A stretch of DNA of 64,000 nt from an uncultured Atopobiaceae bacterium (GTDB taxonomy: Bacteria > Actinomycetota > Coriobacteriia > Coriobacteriales > Atopobiaceae). Where the stretch lies: NCBI GenBank assembly GCA_910579165.1, contig CAJTTF010000003.1:62001-126000 (forward strand). Direction: 5' to 3'. Below, piece after piece: positions 16,354-25,147 of this stretch; the first letter of the stretch is position 1, and each line of letters begins with the position of its first letter. The position numbers were made by a program, and so were the translations under genes. Below the pieces are notes generated by a model. The model was not told the DNA's origin and ran no database searches. It was given only the letters and a program-made list of their open reading frames with translations.

Positions 16354-17976
16354 ATGGGTAGATCAAAACAGGTTGCAACGGTAAAGACCGCGGTAATCCG
16401 TGGTGTTGAGGCGGTCCCGGTTACGGTGGAAGTGAGCGTCACGGGAGGCCTTCCCGGAATCAATATCGTTGGCATGGCAACAGCCTCTGTTTTAGAATCG
16501 CGACATCGTATTCGATGCGCTTTACAAGCTGCGAATTTCAAGGTCCCCAGACAGGCCATTACCGTAAACCTTATGCCTGCAGACCTGACAAAATCAGGAA
16601 CCGGCCTTGATTTGCCCATTGCTCTTGGGATTCTTGTTGCAACCAATCAGCTGGAATCGACTCTTCTTAAGGACACATTGTTTATTGGGGAGATAGGCCT
16701 ACAAGGAGAAGTGAATGCTGTCCGTGGCGAGTTAGCATTTGGCCTTTGTGCCAAACGAGAAGGTTTGACGCTTTGTACTCCTCCGTCACGCGTTGATCTC
16801 AGGCAATTTGGGATGAGCGTGCGCTATCTGAACAATCTTAAGGATGCGGCAGCCGTTTTACGCGATAAGGGATCGAGTTCTGAGTCTGAGGGAGTGAGAG
16901 GTAGAGAGGCTACGCCATCTGGCGGTGGGCGCTTATCTTCAGTAAACATTACAGAACAGCACGTGGCGCAGAGCTCGTCCGGGCAAAGAGAGAGCCTTGA
17001 TTTTGCTGATGTTATTGACCAGGAGACACCAAAGCGTGCCCTTACCATTGCAGCTGCTGGTGGTTTAGGCACCCTTATGATTGGCCCTCCGGGCTCAGGT
17101 AAAACGATGCTCGCAAAAAGACTGCCCACAATTCTTGACACGCTGAATGAGGATGAACGAGTTGAGACAGCCCTTATCCACTCTGTTGCCGGGCGCGATA
17201 TCAACGCTTTCCTAGAGGGGATACCTCCCTTTGAGGCTCCTCATCATTCCATCACACCAGTTGCGCTTGTTGGAGGTGGGAGACCCGTCATTCCCGGAGA
17301 GATTTCCCTTGCTCATAACGGCGTTTTGTTTTTGGACGAACTTCCTGAGTTCTCCAATGGTGCACTGCAGGTTTTGCGCCAGCCCATGGAAGATCAGCAT
17401 GTTCGCATCATTCGCAATGAGGGATCGTTCGTTTTTCCTGCTCATTTTCTCTTTCTGGCCGCGGCAAATCCTTGTCCTTGCGGCTATTTGGGAGACCCAG
17501 ATCGTGAATGCCATTGCTCTCCTGCTCGTGTACAAGCCTATCAAGCAAAAATGGGAGGTCCGCTTGCCGACAGAATTGAGCTTATTGTCGATGTGTATAG
17601 ACCCCGTGCTCAAAAAATTATCCAGGGCGCGAGCACTACAACCTCAGCGCAGATGCGCGAAGATGTGTTACGAGCTAAAGCGTTTTCTTCATGGAGGATA
17701 ACTAAGCACGGGACTCAAGAAGATTCAGGTAAGAAGCAGATGAGAACTTTAAAAGCGGGCGCTCTTACAACCATGCTTTTCTCGGAAAGCGGAAAGAACA
17801 CCTTGGAATCCCTGGCTTCGTCTTTGGCCTTAGGAGGTCGCTCACTCATGGGCGTGGCCCGCGTTGCCAGAGTTATCTCCGATATTGCCGAGAAAGAATG
17901 GGTGAGCGAAGACGAGGTGCTTGAAGCCTCGCTCTTTAGGCCGCGCTTGGATTTGAGAGAAGCGGAAGCTGCCTAA
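16354..17976 (+). CDS. comM: YifB/ComM family Mg-chelatase-like ATPase
   Basis: ComM is a hexameric AAA+ helicase that promotes branch migration during natural transformation in Haemophilus and Vibrio. The protein has 540 residues: an N-terminal Lon-like S5 domain (TVEVSVTGGLPGINIVG), an AAA+ core with Walker A GPPGSGKT (244-251) and FLDELPEF (Walker B), the zinc-like loop AANPCPCGYLGD, and the C-terminal YifB domain (GRSLMGVARVARVISDIAE). A variable Ser/Gly-rich linker at about 171-213 separates the first two domains. It is 14 bp before dprA, so the pair is probably one operon for uptake of DNA. Confidence 0.95.
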   Translation: MGRSKQVATVKTAVIRGVEAVPVTVEVSVTGGLPGINIVGMATASVLESRHRIRCALQAANFKVPRQAITVNLMPADLTKSGTGLDLPIALGILVATNQLESTLLKDTLFIGEIGLQGEVNAVRGELAFGLCAKREGLTLCTPPSRVDLRQFGMSVRYLNNLKDAAAVLRDKGSSSESEGVRGREATPSGGGRLSSVNITEQHVAQSSSGQRESLDFADVIDQETPKRALTIAAAGGLGTLMIGPPGSGKTMLAKRLPTILDTLNEDERVETALIHSVAGRDINAFLEGIPPFEAPHHSITPVALVGGGRPVIPGEISLAHNGVLFLDELPEFSNGALQVLRQPMEDQHVRIIRNEGSFVFPAHFLFLAAANPCPCGYLGDPDRECHCSPARVQAYQAKMGGPLADRIELIVDVYRPRAQKIIQGASTTTSAQMREDVLRAKAFSSWRITKHGTQEDSGKKQMRTLKAGALTTMLFSESGKNTLESLASSLALGGRSLMGVARVARVISDIAEKEWVSEDEVLEASLFRPRLDLREAEAA

Positions 17977-17990
17977 ACCCTGGGAGAGCA

Positions 17991-18917
17991 ATGAATGACG
18001 CAATAAACCTCGCAGAGCAGTTTCCTCATCTCAAGTTTGAGCTTACGCCAGAAGACCCCCTCTGGCCTCAGTTGGTTGACCCCAGAGCCTTGCAAGCGCA
18101 GAAGATATATGGCATAGGTGATCCTTCAAGTCTTTCCGGACGTTGTTTTTCCATTGTTGGAGCGCGCCGCGCAACGCCCTACGGTATTGCCCTTGCAAAG
18201 ATGGCTGGACGCATTGCAGCAGAAAGCGGGCTCATAAGCGTGAGCGGTGGGGCCATAGGTGTGGACATTGCAAGTGCGCGTGCGGCGCTTGCTGCCAATG
18301 GCAAAACGATCATCGTGTCCGGCACAGGAGCTGACATTATCTATCCGCGCGCTAATGGAGCGACCTTCGTTGAAGCAATAGAAACAGGAGGTGCTGTTAT
18401 TGCATTAGAGCGATGGGGAACGCAACCGCAACGCTATACGTTTCCCAAGCGAAATCGCCTTATAGCAGCTCTTTCTAGGTGCCTGTTGGTAGCGGAGGCG
18501 GGACTTCCGTCCGGGACGCTTTCCACAGCGCAAGCGGCAGAGGAGATGGGTAGAGAGATTTACGCAGCTCCAGGTTCCATCTTTTCCCCTCATTCGAAGG
18601 GAACAAATTGGCTTATCACTCAAGGAGCAACCATCCTTGCTGACGAGGAGAGCTTAGAGGTTGCCATCTCGCGCGATTACGGCGTTTTACGCAAGGAGCG
18701 CGTTAAGAACACAAAAGATCATGGGCGTCTTTTTTCAATCTTGCTGGCAGAACCGATGCGCCCAGACGAGCTGGCTCACGCCCTCTCACAAAACACGCTA
18801 GCGCTCCTCAAAACGCTCTCTGATTACGAGATGCGTGGGTTGGTCTGTCGCCTTTCTGACGGACGATATGCTCCCTCGGAGAAATACCTTCTTGACGCCA
18901 GTAGTGCACCATCATGA
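17991..18917 (+). CDS. dprA: DNA-processing protein DprA
   Basis: DprA binds incoming single-stranded DNA and loads RecA during transformation. The 308-residue protein has the Rossmann core with IVGARRATPYG, SGGAIGVDIASARAAL and GTGADIIYPRAN, followed by KRNRLIAALSRCLLVAEA and the C-terminal winged-helix part. The ATG has GGGAG upstream and lies 14 bp after comM. With comM present, the organism may be naturally competent; the uptake machinery itself is not in this window. Confidence 0.94.
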   Translation: MNDAINLAEQFPHLKFELTPEDPLWPQLVDPRALQAQKIYGIGDPSSLSGRCFSIVGARRATPYGIALAKMAGRIAAESGLISVSGGAIGVDIASARAALAANGKTIIVSGTGADIIYPRANGATFVEAIETGGAVIALERWGTQPQRYTFPKRNRLIAALSRCLLVAEAGLPSGTLSTAQAAEEMGREIYAAPGSIFSPHSKGTNWLITQGATILADEESLEVAISRDYGVLRKERVKNTKDHGRLFSILLAEPMRPDELAHALSQNTLALLKTLSDYEMRGLVCRLSDGRYAPSEKYLLDASSAPS

Positions 18918-19290
18918 CGGTCGCTGGGACGTTTTAGAGAAATATCTTTCGGATGCCAGGTCGTTTCGGTGAATTTCCGGACGCAAGGTCGTTTCGCGGT
19001 GAGTCCTCCTGGAAAAGTGCCTGTAAAACTTCCTTTAATAGTACCGTAAAACTTCCTCGGAGTTTTCCTGTATGTCTTCCCATCAAGCTTTCTGAGAATC
19101 TTTCTGCCAGCTGTGCGTCTTCAGGCTTTTTGGGGTCTCTATGTGGCAAAATAGGGATTTAAGTTTCTTCGAACAAAGGGGCGTGCCGTCTTTGATGTAT
19201 GAGAGAAACTCAAGAAAAGAGGCAGGCCTAACGTTCGTTAAAAAATGCCATAAGAACGCTGTTCGCCCGAAAAAAGCAAAGGAGGTGAAC
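18918..19290. other. 373-bp spacer with short tandem duplications
   Basis: No gene is supported here. AGGTCGTTTCG occurs at 18958 and again at 18986 (period 28 bp, with similar flanks), and GTAAAACTTCCT occurs at 19023 and 19046 (period 23 bp). The frame of the next gene is open from ATG 19141, but its strong ribosome site at 19281 argues for the later GTG start. Confidence 0.6.
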
Positions 19291-20532
19291 GTGAAAGACG
19301 AAAAGTCGCCGGTACCAAACGTGCCCAAGGCACACCCCAAGCTTAAGGTGGGCGTTGCGCCAGCCGTAGAGGCCAAGAAAGCAATTGCCTCAGAGAAACA
19401 ATCTGATAAAAACAAGGCCAAAAAAGGTGCGCTCTTCATGGCGGTTATTTTTGGCATCAACTTGCTCTTCATTCTTGTGAGCGGCCAGGGGGAAGAATTC
19501 GTACATGCTCTCAATAATGCTTCTCCTAACTGGGTTTTAGCTGGCGTCTTTATGATGGTTCTCTATACCTTCTTCGCAACGAGCGCCTATATAATTGCCG
19601 CCTCGCTCGACCCAAAATCTCCTGTGGGAATTCGTGATTGTATTTCCGTTGAAGCCAATGGTGCGCTCTTTGGCAACTTGACGCCTTCAAATTCAGGAGC
19701 CGTCCCTGCGCAAATCTTTCGTCTAACACAAACAGGTCTCGATATTGGAGAGGCCTCAGCCATCCAGTTCACTCGCTTTATCATGTTTCAGCTGGGAGAA
19801 ATTATCATTGCGGCAGTAATGCTCTGGCTGAAGTTTGATTACTTCCTCCAAACCGACGGCGACTTTATCATCATTAACATCATTGTTTTTTTCATTATGG
19901 GCTGTCAGGTGCTCCTGCTTTTATCGGTCTGTCTGTTCCCTCGTTTTATCCTGCGCATTGCTACGAGCTTACTTCATTTTGTTGGCAGACACGGTTGGGT
20001 CAGTGCTGAAAAAACAGAGCGCGGGCTTACCTATATCAGCAGCCAGATCACCGTTTTTTCGAAGGCGTTTAAGTCAGCCTTTAAGCATTTGCCCTCACTT
20101 CTTCTCACGCTCGTCGTCACTTTTTGCCAGTTGCTTTCTCTTTACGCGGTTCCGTGGTTTGTTTTGCATGCATTGGGTCAGGACCAAGATTTCCTTACTT
20201 GTCTTGCTGCTGCGGCCATGGTGCAGATGATTGCAAATTCCGTCCCTTTGCCAGGCGGAACAGGAGGCGTAGAAGCAGGATTTGTCTTCTTTTTTGGACC
20301 ACTCTTTGGCGAGACTGCTGCGGCCGGTTTCATCATTTGGCGTATCATCACTTTCTATCTGCCAACCGTAATTTCTCTTCCCCTTACTGCTCTCAAGAGC
20401 CATTCGCATAAATCTATCCACGATCGGATTGAAGGCTTTCTTCATCCTGAGAAACGCCCGCAGATTTCTTATCGGCCAGGTATTGGGCCTCGAAAGTCTC
20501 GGCAGACGTATAAGAGCGTGACGAAAAAATGA
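19291..20532 (+). CDS. LPG-synthase-TM-like (UPF0104/YbhN) membrane protein 1
   Basis: Polytopic membrane protein of the family of lysylphosphatidylglycerol synthase TM regions (flippase-like domain). I choose GTG 19291 because a near-perfect AAAGGAGGTGAAC site precedes it; an earlier ATG at 19141 would add 50 residues. The product has 413 residues: a charged 45-residue cytoplasmic tail, then about eight membrane segments, with the family motifs GNLTPSNSGAVPAQIFRL and VPLPGGTGGVEAGF. There is no C-terminal aminoacyltransferase (MprF catalytic) domain, so it is not a complete MprF. Transport or flipping of a lipid or lipid-linked glycan is possible but unproven. The next gene is a paralogue overlapping by 4 bp. 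Confidence 0.85.
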   Translation: MKDEKSPVPNVPKAHPKLKVGVAPAVEAKKAIASEKQSDKNKAKKGALFMAVIFGINLLFILVSGQGEEFVHALNNASPNWVLAGVFMMVLYTFFATSAYIIAASLDPKSPVGIRDCISVEANGALFGNLTPSNSGAVPAQIFRLTQTGLDIGEASAIQFTRFIMFQLGEIIIAAVMLWLKFDYFLQTDGDFIIINIIVFFIMGCQVLLLLSVCLFPRFILRIATSLLHFVGRHGWVSAEKTERGLTYISSQITVFSKAFKSAFKHLPSLLLTLVVTFCQLLSLYAVPWFVLHALGQDQDFLTCLAAAAMVQMIANSVPLPGGTGGVEAGFVFFFGPLFGETAAAGFIIWRIITFYLPTVISLPLTALKSHSHKSIHDRIEGFLHPEKRPQISYRPGIGPRKSRQTYKSVTKK

Positions 20533-21665
20533 TACCGTCCACTCCTGAGTCTTCATTAGACGAATCTTCAGCGCAGAAAAAGGCGAAGAAGTCTGCTAAG
20601 AGCGCCCTTTATGGCTCTATCTTTATGGCATGCGTGTTGGCTGCCAATATGATTTACATCGTTGCAACCGGACAGTTGCAAACAACCATAGATGCTCTCA
20701 AAGACGTTGATGCTGGTTGGCTTTGGATTTGTGCCCTGCTTCTTCTGTGCTACCTATTGTGCGGAACGCTTGCCTATATTGTGAGTTCCCTGTTAGACAA
20801 AAAGGGAAAAGAAGGCGTGCTTGATCTTGTGAGTGTCGAGGCTGCTGGCACTTTTTATGGAAATCTCACACCAATGATGGTGGGATCACTACCTGCCCAG
20901 CTCTGGCGTCTCATTAGAGCAGGCCTCAGCTTTGGCGAGGCAAGTGCCATCCAAATTACACGCTTCTCTCTCTATCAAGCAGCTCAGGTGTTTGTGGCCG
21001 TTGTGCTTCTGGGTTTGTCATGGAACACGTTTGCCCTTCACTATCCAGGCCTCGTTTGGCTGAATATCGTGCTGGTAGTCCTTAAGCTTGGCCAACTTGC
21101 GGTTCTTTTTGCCGTCGCTTTTTTCCCCAATTGGGTTACAAAGATTACTCAGATAGTCTTCTCGTTTATTAGGCGTCATCATATTTCGTTTTTGGAGAGA
21201 CACCTAGAGAGTTGGGAGACCAATGTTGCAAAGGAGTTGGCGCAGTTTAAGAGTGCGTTTCGCCCGGTATTCAAGCGCCCGCGCTCGCTCATATGCATCC
21301 TTATCGTTTCTATGGCGCAAGTTTGTTTGCTCTACATGACGCCGTGGTTTGTTATGAAAGCATTTGGTATCGACGCAAACTTCTTTGAGGTTTTTACTGC
21401 CGGAACCATGGTGCAATTTGCTGCCTCCTCTATACCTCTTCCCGGGGGCACGGGCGGAATAGAGGCTGCATTTATCGCTTACTTTTCACGAATCTTAGGG
21501 GTGTTAACCGTTCCGGTGTATTTGGTCTGGCGTTTACTGACTTTCTATGGATACACTGTAGTCACGGGCATTGCTTCCAATCTCTATACGAAGCCCACTT
21601 CTCCTACGCTAGAAGAACGGATTGCAAGCATAAAAAGGGTTTTACATAAGAAAGACTCTGCATAA
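20529..21665 (+). CDS. LPG-synthase-TM-like (UPF0104/YbhN) membrane protein 2
   Basis: Paralogue of the gene before it: 378 residues with the same layout and motifs GNLTPMMVGSLPAQLWRL and IPLPGGTGGIEAAF. The ATG overlaps the upstream stop (ATGA), so translation is coupled and the products may act together. The two proteins are clearly homologous along their length but diverged, indicating an old tandem duplication. Like its partner it lacks an aminoacyltransferase domain. Substrate unknown. Confidence 0.85.
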   Translation: MIPSTPESSLDESSAQKKAKKSAKSALYGSIFMACVLAANMIYIVATGQLQTTIDALKDVDAGWLWICALLLLCYLLCGTLAYIVSSLLDKKGKEGVLDLVSVEAAGTFYGNLTPMMVGSLPAQLWRLIRAGLSFGEASAIQITRFSLYQAAQVFVAVVLLGLSWNTFALHYPGLVWLNIVLVVLKLGQLAVLFAVAFFPNWVTKITQIVFSFIRRHHISFLERHLESWETNVAKELAQFKSAFRPVFKRPRSLICILIVSMAQVCLLYMTPWFVMKAFGIDANFFEVFTAGTMVQFAASSIPLPGGTGGIEAAFIAYFSRILGVLTVPVYLVWRLLTFYGYTVVTGIASNLYTKPTSPTLEERIASIKRVLHKKDSA

Positions 21666-21714
21666 AGATTCTGCAAAAGAAGGTTCTGTATAACCACTAT
21701 TCTGCATAAAGATT
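21657..21714 (+). repeat. Direct repeat in spacer before gltX
   Basis: TCTGCATAAAGATT occurs at 21657-21670 and, identically, at 21701-21714 (period 44 bp); related fragments TTCTGCAAAAGA and TTCTGTATAA lie between. The first copy spans the stop codon of the preceding gene. Confidence 0.65.
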
Positions 21715-21729
21715 GAGAGATATCGAAAA

Positions 21730-23289
21730 ATGACCGAAAGCAAAAGCACGAAAGAAAATCAAATGTCCATCACAGCAAAGAGTAATAAAGCCGGGACCCC
21801 TTCTTCTCAACCTGTCCGCGTGCGCTTTGCGCCGTCTCCTACAGGAAAACTACACGTGGGCGGTGCTAGAACAGCTATCTACAACTGGGCTTTTGCGCGC
21901 GCTAATAACGGAACTTTTATCTTACGAATAGACGATACGGATCCCACGCGCTCAACGGAGGAAAACACGCAAATCATCCTTCGTGCTATGCGCTGGCTGG
22001 GTCTTGATTGGGACGAAGGACCAGATGTTGGAGGCGACTTTGGTCCTTACATGCAAACGGAGCGCTTAGCGCGCTACACCCAGGTGGCAGAAGAACTAAT
22101 CGCTGCCGGCAAAGCCTACTACTGCTTTTGCTCTCCAGAGACCCTGGAGGCAGAGCGCAAACGGGCTCATGAGGCGCATGAGGATTTTCAGGGGTACAAC
22201 GGCGCTTGTAGAGCGATCGATCCTGAGGAGGCAAAACGCAGGGTTGCGGCGGGCGAGGCTCATACCGTGCGTATCAAAGTGCCTAAGGATCGTGGGGATG
22301 TCTGCATTGAAGACGCCGTCCATGGTCGCGTTGTATTTAAGGCCAAAGAGCTCGACGATTTTATCCTTATCCGCTCTGATGGAACGCCCACCTATAATTT
22401 CGCAACGGTGGTAGACGACGCAGATATGCATATCACGCACATTATTCGAGGAGACGACCATCTTTCCAATACCCCGCGTCAAGTTATCGTGTATGAAGCA
22501 CTTGGGGCTCCTACGCCCACATTTGCGCACATCTCTATGATTTTGGGGGAGGACGGCAAAAAGCTTTCTAAGAGACACGGTGCTACCTCCGTTGAAGAGT
22601 ATCAAGCAGCCGGCTATGAAGCAGAGGCGTTTGTAAACTATTTATCGCTCTTAGGCTGGAGTCTGGATGATAAAACTACCATCATCGGTCGCGAAATTTT
22701 AGCGCGCGACTTTTCGCTCGCTCACGTTTCAAAGAACCCTGCCACCTTTGATCCCAAAAAGCTCCTTTGGATAAACGAGCAATATCTTGCAGCCCTCTCT
22801 GACCTTGAGTTTGCTCAGAGAATCCTTGAGCCGCAGTTAGTGGCAGCGGGCAAAGAGGAGCCAGGTTGTGTCACAGCAAAGCCAGAGTGGTTTTCGCTTC
22901 TCGCGTCGGTTATAAAGCCGCGCACTAAGATCGCACCAGAGGTGATTGGCCTAACAAACTTTCTCTATCTAGGGGATGCTCCAACAATTGAAGAGAAGGC
23001 TTTCAATAAGATGTTGGCAAAAGAGAGTGCTCGCCCTTCGCTTGAGGCGGCACATAAGGCTCTCGCCAATCTCGCAGAGGGAAAACGTTCCTTTGTCACC
23101 GACGCCATCAATGAGGCGCTTGCTCCGCTCCCCGAAGAACTGGACGTTTCTCGAGGTGCCTTTTACGGAGCTATTAGAGCAGCACTTACGGGTACGCTCG
23201 TGAGCCCGCCTATGGGAGAGATGATTGAACTTCTTGGTTATAGATGCACGGCAGCACGCCTTGAGCAGGCGCTTCAAAAGCTAGCGTAG
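21730..23289 (+). CDS. gltX: Glutamyl-tRNA synthetase
   Basis: Class I synthetase charging tRNA-Glu (and possibly tRNA-Gln; no gatCAB in the window). 519 residues with FAPSPTGKLHVGGART carrying the HIGH-type motif (LHVGG, 41-45) and KLSKR (278-282), the KMSKS equivalent, followed by the C-terminal anticodon domain. The first ATG gives a 28-residue polar extension; an internal ATG (MSITAKS) is an alternative start. GluRS also supplies tetrapyrrole synthesis where present, but nothing here indicates that. Confidence 0.96.
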   Translation: MTESKSTKENQMSITAKSNKAGTPSSQPVRVRFAPSPTGKLHVGGARTAIYNWAFARANNGTFILRIDDTDPTRSTEENTQIILRAMRWLGLDWDEGPDVGGDFGPYMQTERLARYTQVAEELIAAGKAYYCFCSPETLEAERKRAHEAHEDFQGYNGACRAIDPEEAKRRVAAGEAHTVRIKVPKDRGDVCIEDAVHGRVVFKAKELDDFILIRSDGTPTYNFATVVDDADMHITHIIRGDDHLSNTPRQVIVYEALGAPTPTFAHISMILGEDGKKLSKRHGATSVEEYQAAGYEAEAFVNYLSLLGWSLDDKTTIIGREILARDFSLAHVSKNPATFDPKKLLWINEQYLAALSDLEFAQRILEPQLVAAGKEEPGCVTAKPEWFSLLASVIKPRTKIAPEVIGLTNFLYLGDAPTIEEKAFNKMLAKESARPSLEAAHKALANLAEGKRSFVTDAINEALAPLPEELDVSRGAFYGAIRAALTGTLVSPPMGEMIELLGYRCTAARLEQALQKLA

Positions 23290-23292
23290 AAG

Positions 23293-23358
23293 ATTGCCAA
23301 AATGAAGTGCAACAATTGCCAGAACGAAGTGCAACAATTGCAAGAACGAAGCAGATAA
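23293..23358 (+). repeat. Tandem repeat, three copies of a 22-bp unit
   Basis: Copies begin at 23293, 23315 and 23337; each begins ATTGCC or ATTGCA, has GAA near the middle and the first two end GTGCAACA. It fills most of the 106-bp spacer between gltX and the serine dehydratase gene, and ends 38 bp before its ATG. Copy number could vary between strains. Confidence 0.75.
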
Positions 23359-23395
23359 CAAGAATTTACCAACGAAATTAGAGAAGGAGACAGGC

Positions 23396-24958
23396 ATGCT
23401 TCCCTCAACGTTTGATGTTTTTGGGCCCATCATGGTAGGTCCCAGCTCGTCTCATACAGCAGGCGCGCTCCGTATTGCTCAGGTTGCCGCAGACGTTGCG
23501 CCCAAACCCATTAAATCGGTGGAATTTGTTCTCTACAATTCTTTCTCGGCAACATATCGCGGTCACGGTACCGACAAAGCCCTCGTTGCGGGCATTTTAG
23601 GGATGAGAAGTTTTGACCCTAAGGTTCCAGATTCTTTTGAATATGCCAAGCAAAAGGGACTCAAGTATTCCTTTGTTGCTGCGGGCACCGACATTGCACT
23701 TCACCCCAATACGGTAGATATCAACATGGATTTTGGCGACGATTACCCCATTTCTGTGCGCGGAGAATCTCGCGGTGGCGGAAAGGTCAGAATTGTTGGC
23801 ATCAACGGGCAAGAGATTAAGATTCGTGGCGAACACCCCGCCCTTATCGTTCACCACAAGGACAGCAAGGGTGCACTCGCTACAATGACAGGGCTCTTTG
23901 CTAAGGCGGATATCAATATTGCATCTCTTAGATCTTCTCGTGACGATGTGAGCGGCAATACCTATACCATCATTGAGTCCGATCAAAAGATTACGCAGGG
24001 GATTGTGGATACCATGCGCGCTCTCGATTATGTCCATTGGGCAGAGCGCGTGGCAGTTCCCGGTGAGACTACTGCAAGCTCCATCGATGCTGTGAAAACG
24101 GAGTTTGGCACAGTTGCAGAACTCTTGGATCTTTGTCATGCCGAGAATACCGATATCGCTACTCTCATGAAGCGTCGCGAGATTGAGCTCACGGGATCGG
24201 CTGAAGAGGTTGATCAACAGATGGAGCACGTGCGCCGCGTAATGGAGCACTCTATAACTGCCACCATTGAAAAACCAGAACGCTCTTTGGGCGGCTATCT
24301 TGACGGTCAAGCGCGCGCTGTTGCAAAGGCTGACTTTGCGCAACCTGATGAGCTACTAGGAGAGCGCCTGACCAAAGCCGTATCCTATGCAATGGCAGTG
24401 CTTGAACTCTCTGCCTGCATGGGCGTTATTGTCGCCGCTCCCACCGCAGGATCGGCCGGTGTGGTACCTGGAGCTCTTTACGCTTTCACGCGCGAGCCCG
24501 CCCTCATAGAGCGCGGCCTTTATACGGCAGCGGCTATTGGTGCCATCATCATGAATAATGCTTCGGTATCTGGCGCCGAGGGGGGATGCCAAGCCGAGGT
24601 AGGAAGCGCTGCGGCGATGACGGCAGCTGCCCTTTGCGCAATGCAAGGTGCTTCGCCTGATGTATGCTGTCAGGCGGCAACTATCTCCATTGGGAATCTC
24701 TTGGGACTCGTGTGCGACCCAGTTAAAGGTCTTGTGGAATATCCGTGCCAAAATAGAAATGCCATAGGTGTGGCAAGTGCCTATTCCGCTGCACAACTTG
24801 CGCTCTCTGGTGTCACAAATCCCGTCACCTTGGACGAAGCCATCGCCGCACAAGCAAGCGTTGGACACCTGTTGCCAGAGTCTCTGCGTGAAACCGCTCA
24901 GGGCGGTTTAGCAATGTGTCCTAGTGTTTGCGACAGCTGCGCTCAGCCTTGCTCTTAA
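23396..24958 (+). CDS. sdaA: L-serine dehydratase, single-chain beta-ACT-alpha
   Basis: Iron-sulfur L-serine dehydratase deaminating serine to pyruvate and ammonia. 520 residues combine what are two subunits in Bacillus: beta domain (FDVFGPIMVGPSSSHTAGA), an ACT domain at about 150-220 (ALATMTGLFAKADINIASL), and the alpha domain. The [4Fe-4S] cysteines are C398 (GCQAEVG), C440 and C451 (CDPVKGLVEYPC); their 42 and 11 residue spacings equal those of the Legionella enzyme. The ACT domain may bind serine. Start ATG follows AAGGAGA. It feeds pyruvate, which PPDK and other enzymes could use. Confidence 0.94.
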   Translation: MLPSTFDVFGPIMVGPSSSHTAGALRIAQVAADVAPKPIKSVEFVLYNSFSATYRGHGTDKALVAGILGMRSFDPKVPDSFEYAKQKGLKYSFVAAGTDIALHPNTVDINMDFGDDYPISVRGESRGGGKVRIVGINGQEIKIRGEHPALIVHHKDSKGALATMTGLFAKADINIASLRSSRDDVSGNTYTIIESDQKITQGIVDTMRALDYVHWAERVAVPGETTASSIDAVKTEFGTVAELLDLCHAENTDIATLMKRREIELTGSAEEVDQQMEHVRRVMEHSITATIEKPERSLGGYLDGQARAVAKADFAQPDELLGERLTKAVSYAMAVLELSACMGVIVAAPTAGSAGVVPGALYAFTREPALIERGLYTAAAIGAIIMNNASVSGAEGGCQAEVGSAAAMTAAALCAMQGASPDVCCQAATISIGNLLGLVCDPVKGLVEYPCQNRNAIGVASAYSAAQLALSGVTNPVTLDEAIAAQASVGHLLPESLRETAQGGLAMCPSVCDSCAQPCS

Positions 24959-25023
24959 GACTCGCGGGTCTCCCAAAAAGGTAATGCATTTCTAACGCGC
25001 TGATCTTATCGGCGGGATAGGCG

Positions 25024-25029
25024 TATAAT
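25024..25029 (+). promoter_or_regulatory. -10 box of the metK promoter
   Basis: A perfect TATAAT lies 119 bp before the metK ATG. The -35 region (around TGATCT, 17 bp upstream) is poor. The resulting leader of about 110 nt does not show the conserved core of SAM-I type riboswitches. Confidence 0.5.
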
Positions 25030-25147
25030 GTCTGACTTACGATTGGCTTGGGTTGCTGAGCAAGACAACAGCCAGAAGAGCTCGACAATCATACGACAAT
25101 CATATATAAGACTTTAACAGCTATATGCACAAATATAAGGAGCATGC

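Noticed and set aside
19141-19290. Earlier ATG start for the first LPG-synthase-like gene
   Set aside because: The near-perfect ribosome site at 19281 directs GTG 19291; the extra 50 residues show no family features.
23293-23358. CRISPR-like array
   Set aside because: The units are directly adjacent with no spacers and no cas genes are near; it is a plain tandem repeat.
25030-25147. SAM riboswitch in the metK leader
   Set aside because: The leader lacks the conserved core of SAM-I riboswitches and no terminator or anti-terminator pair is apparent. Other SAM-binding classes were not excluded.
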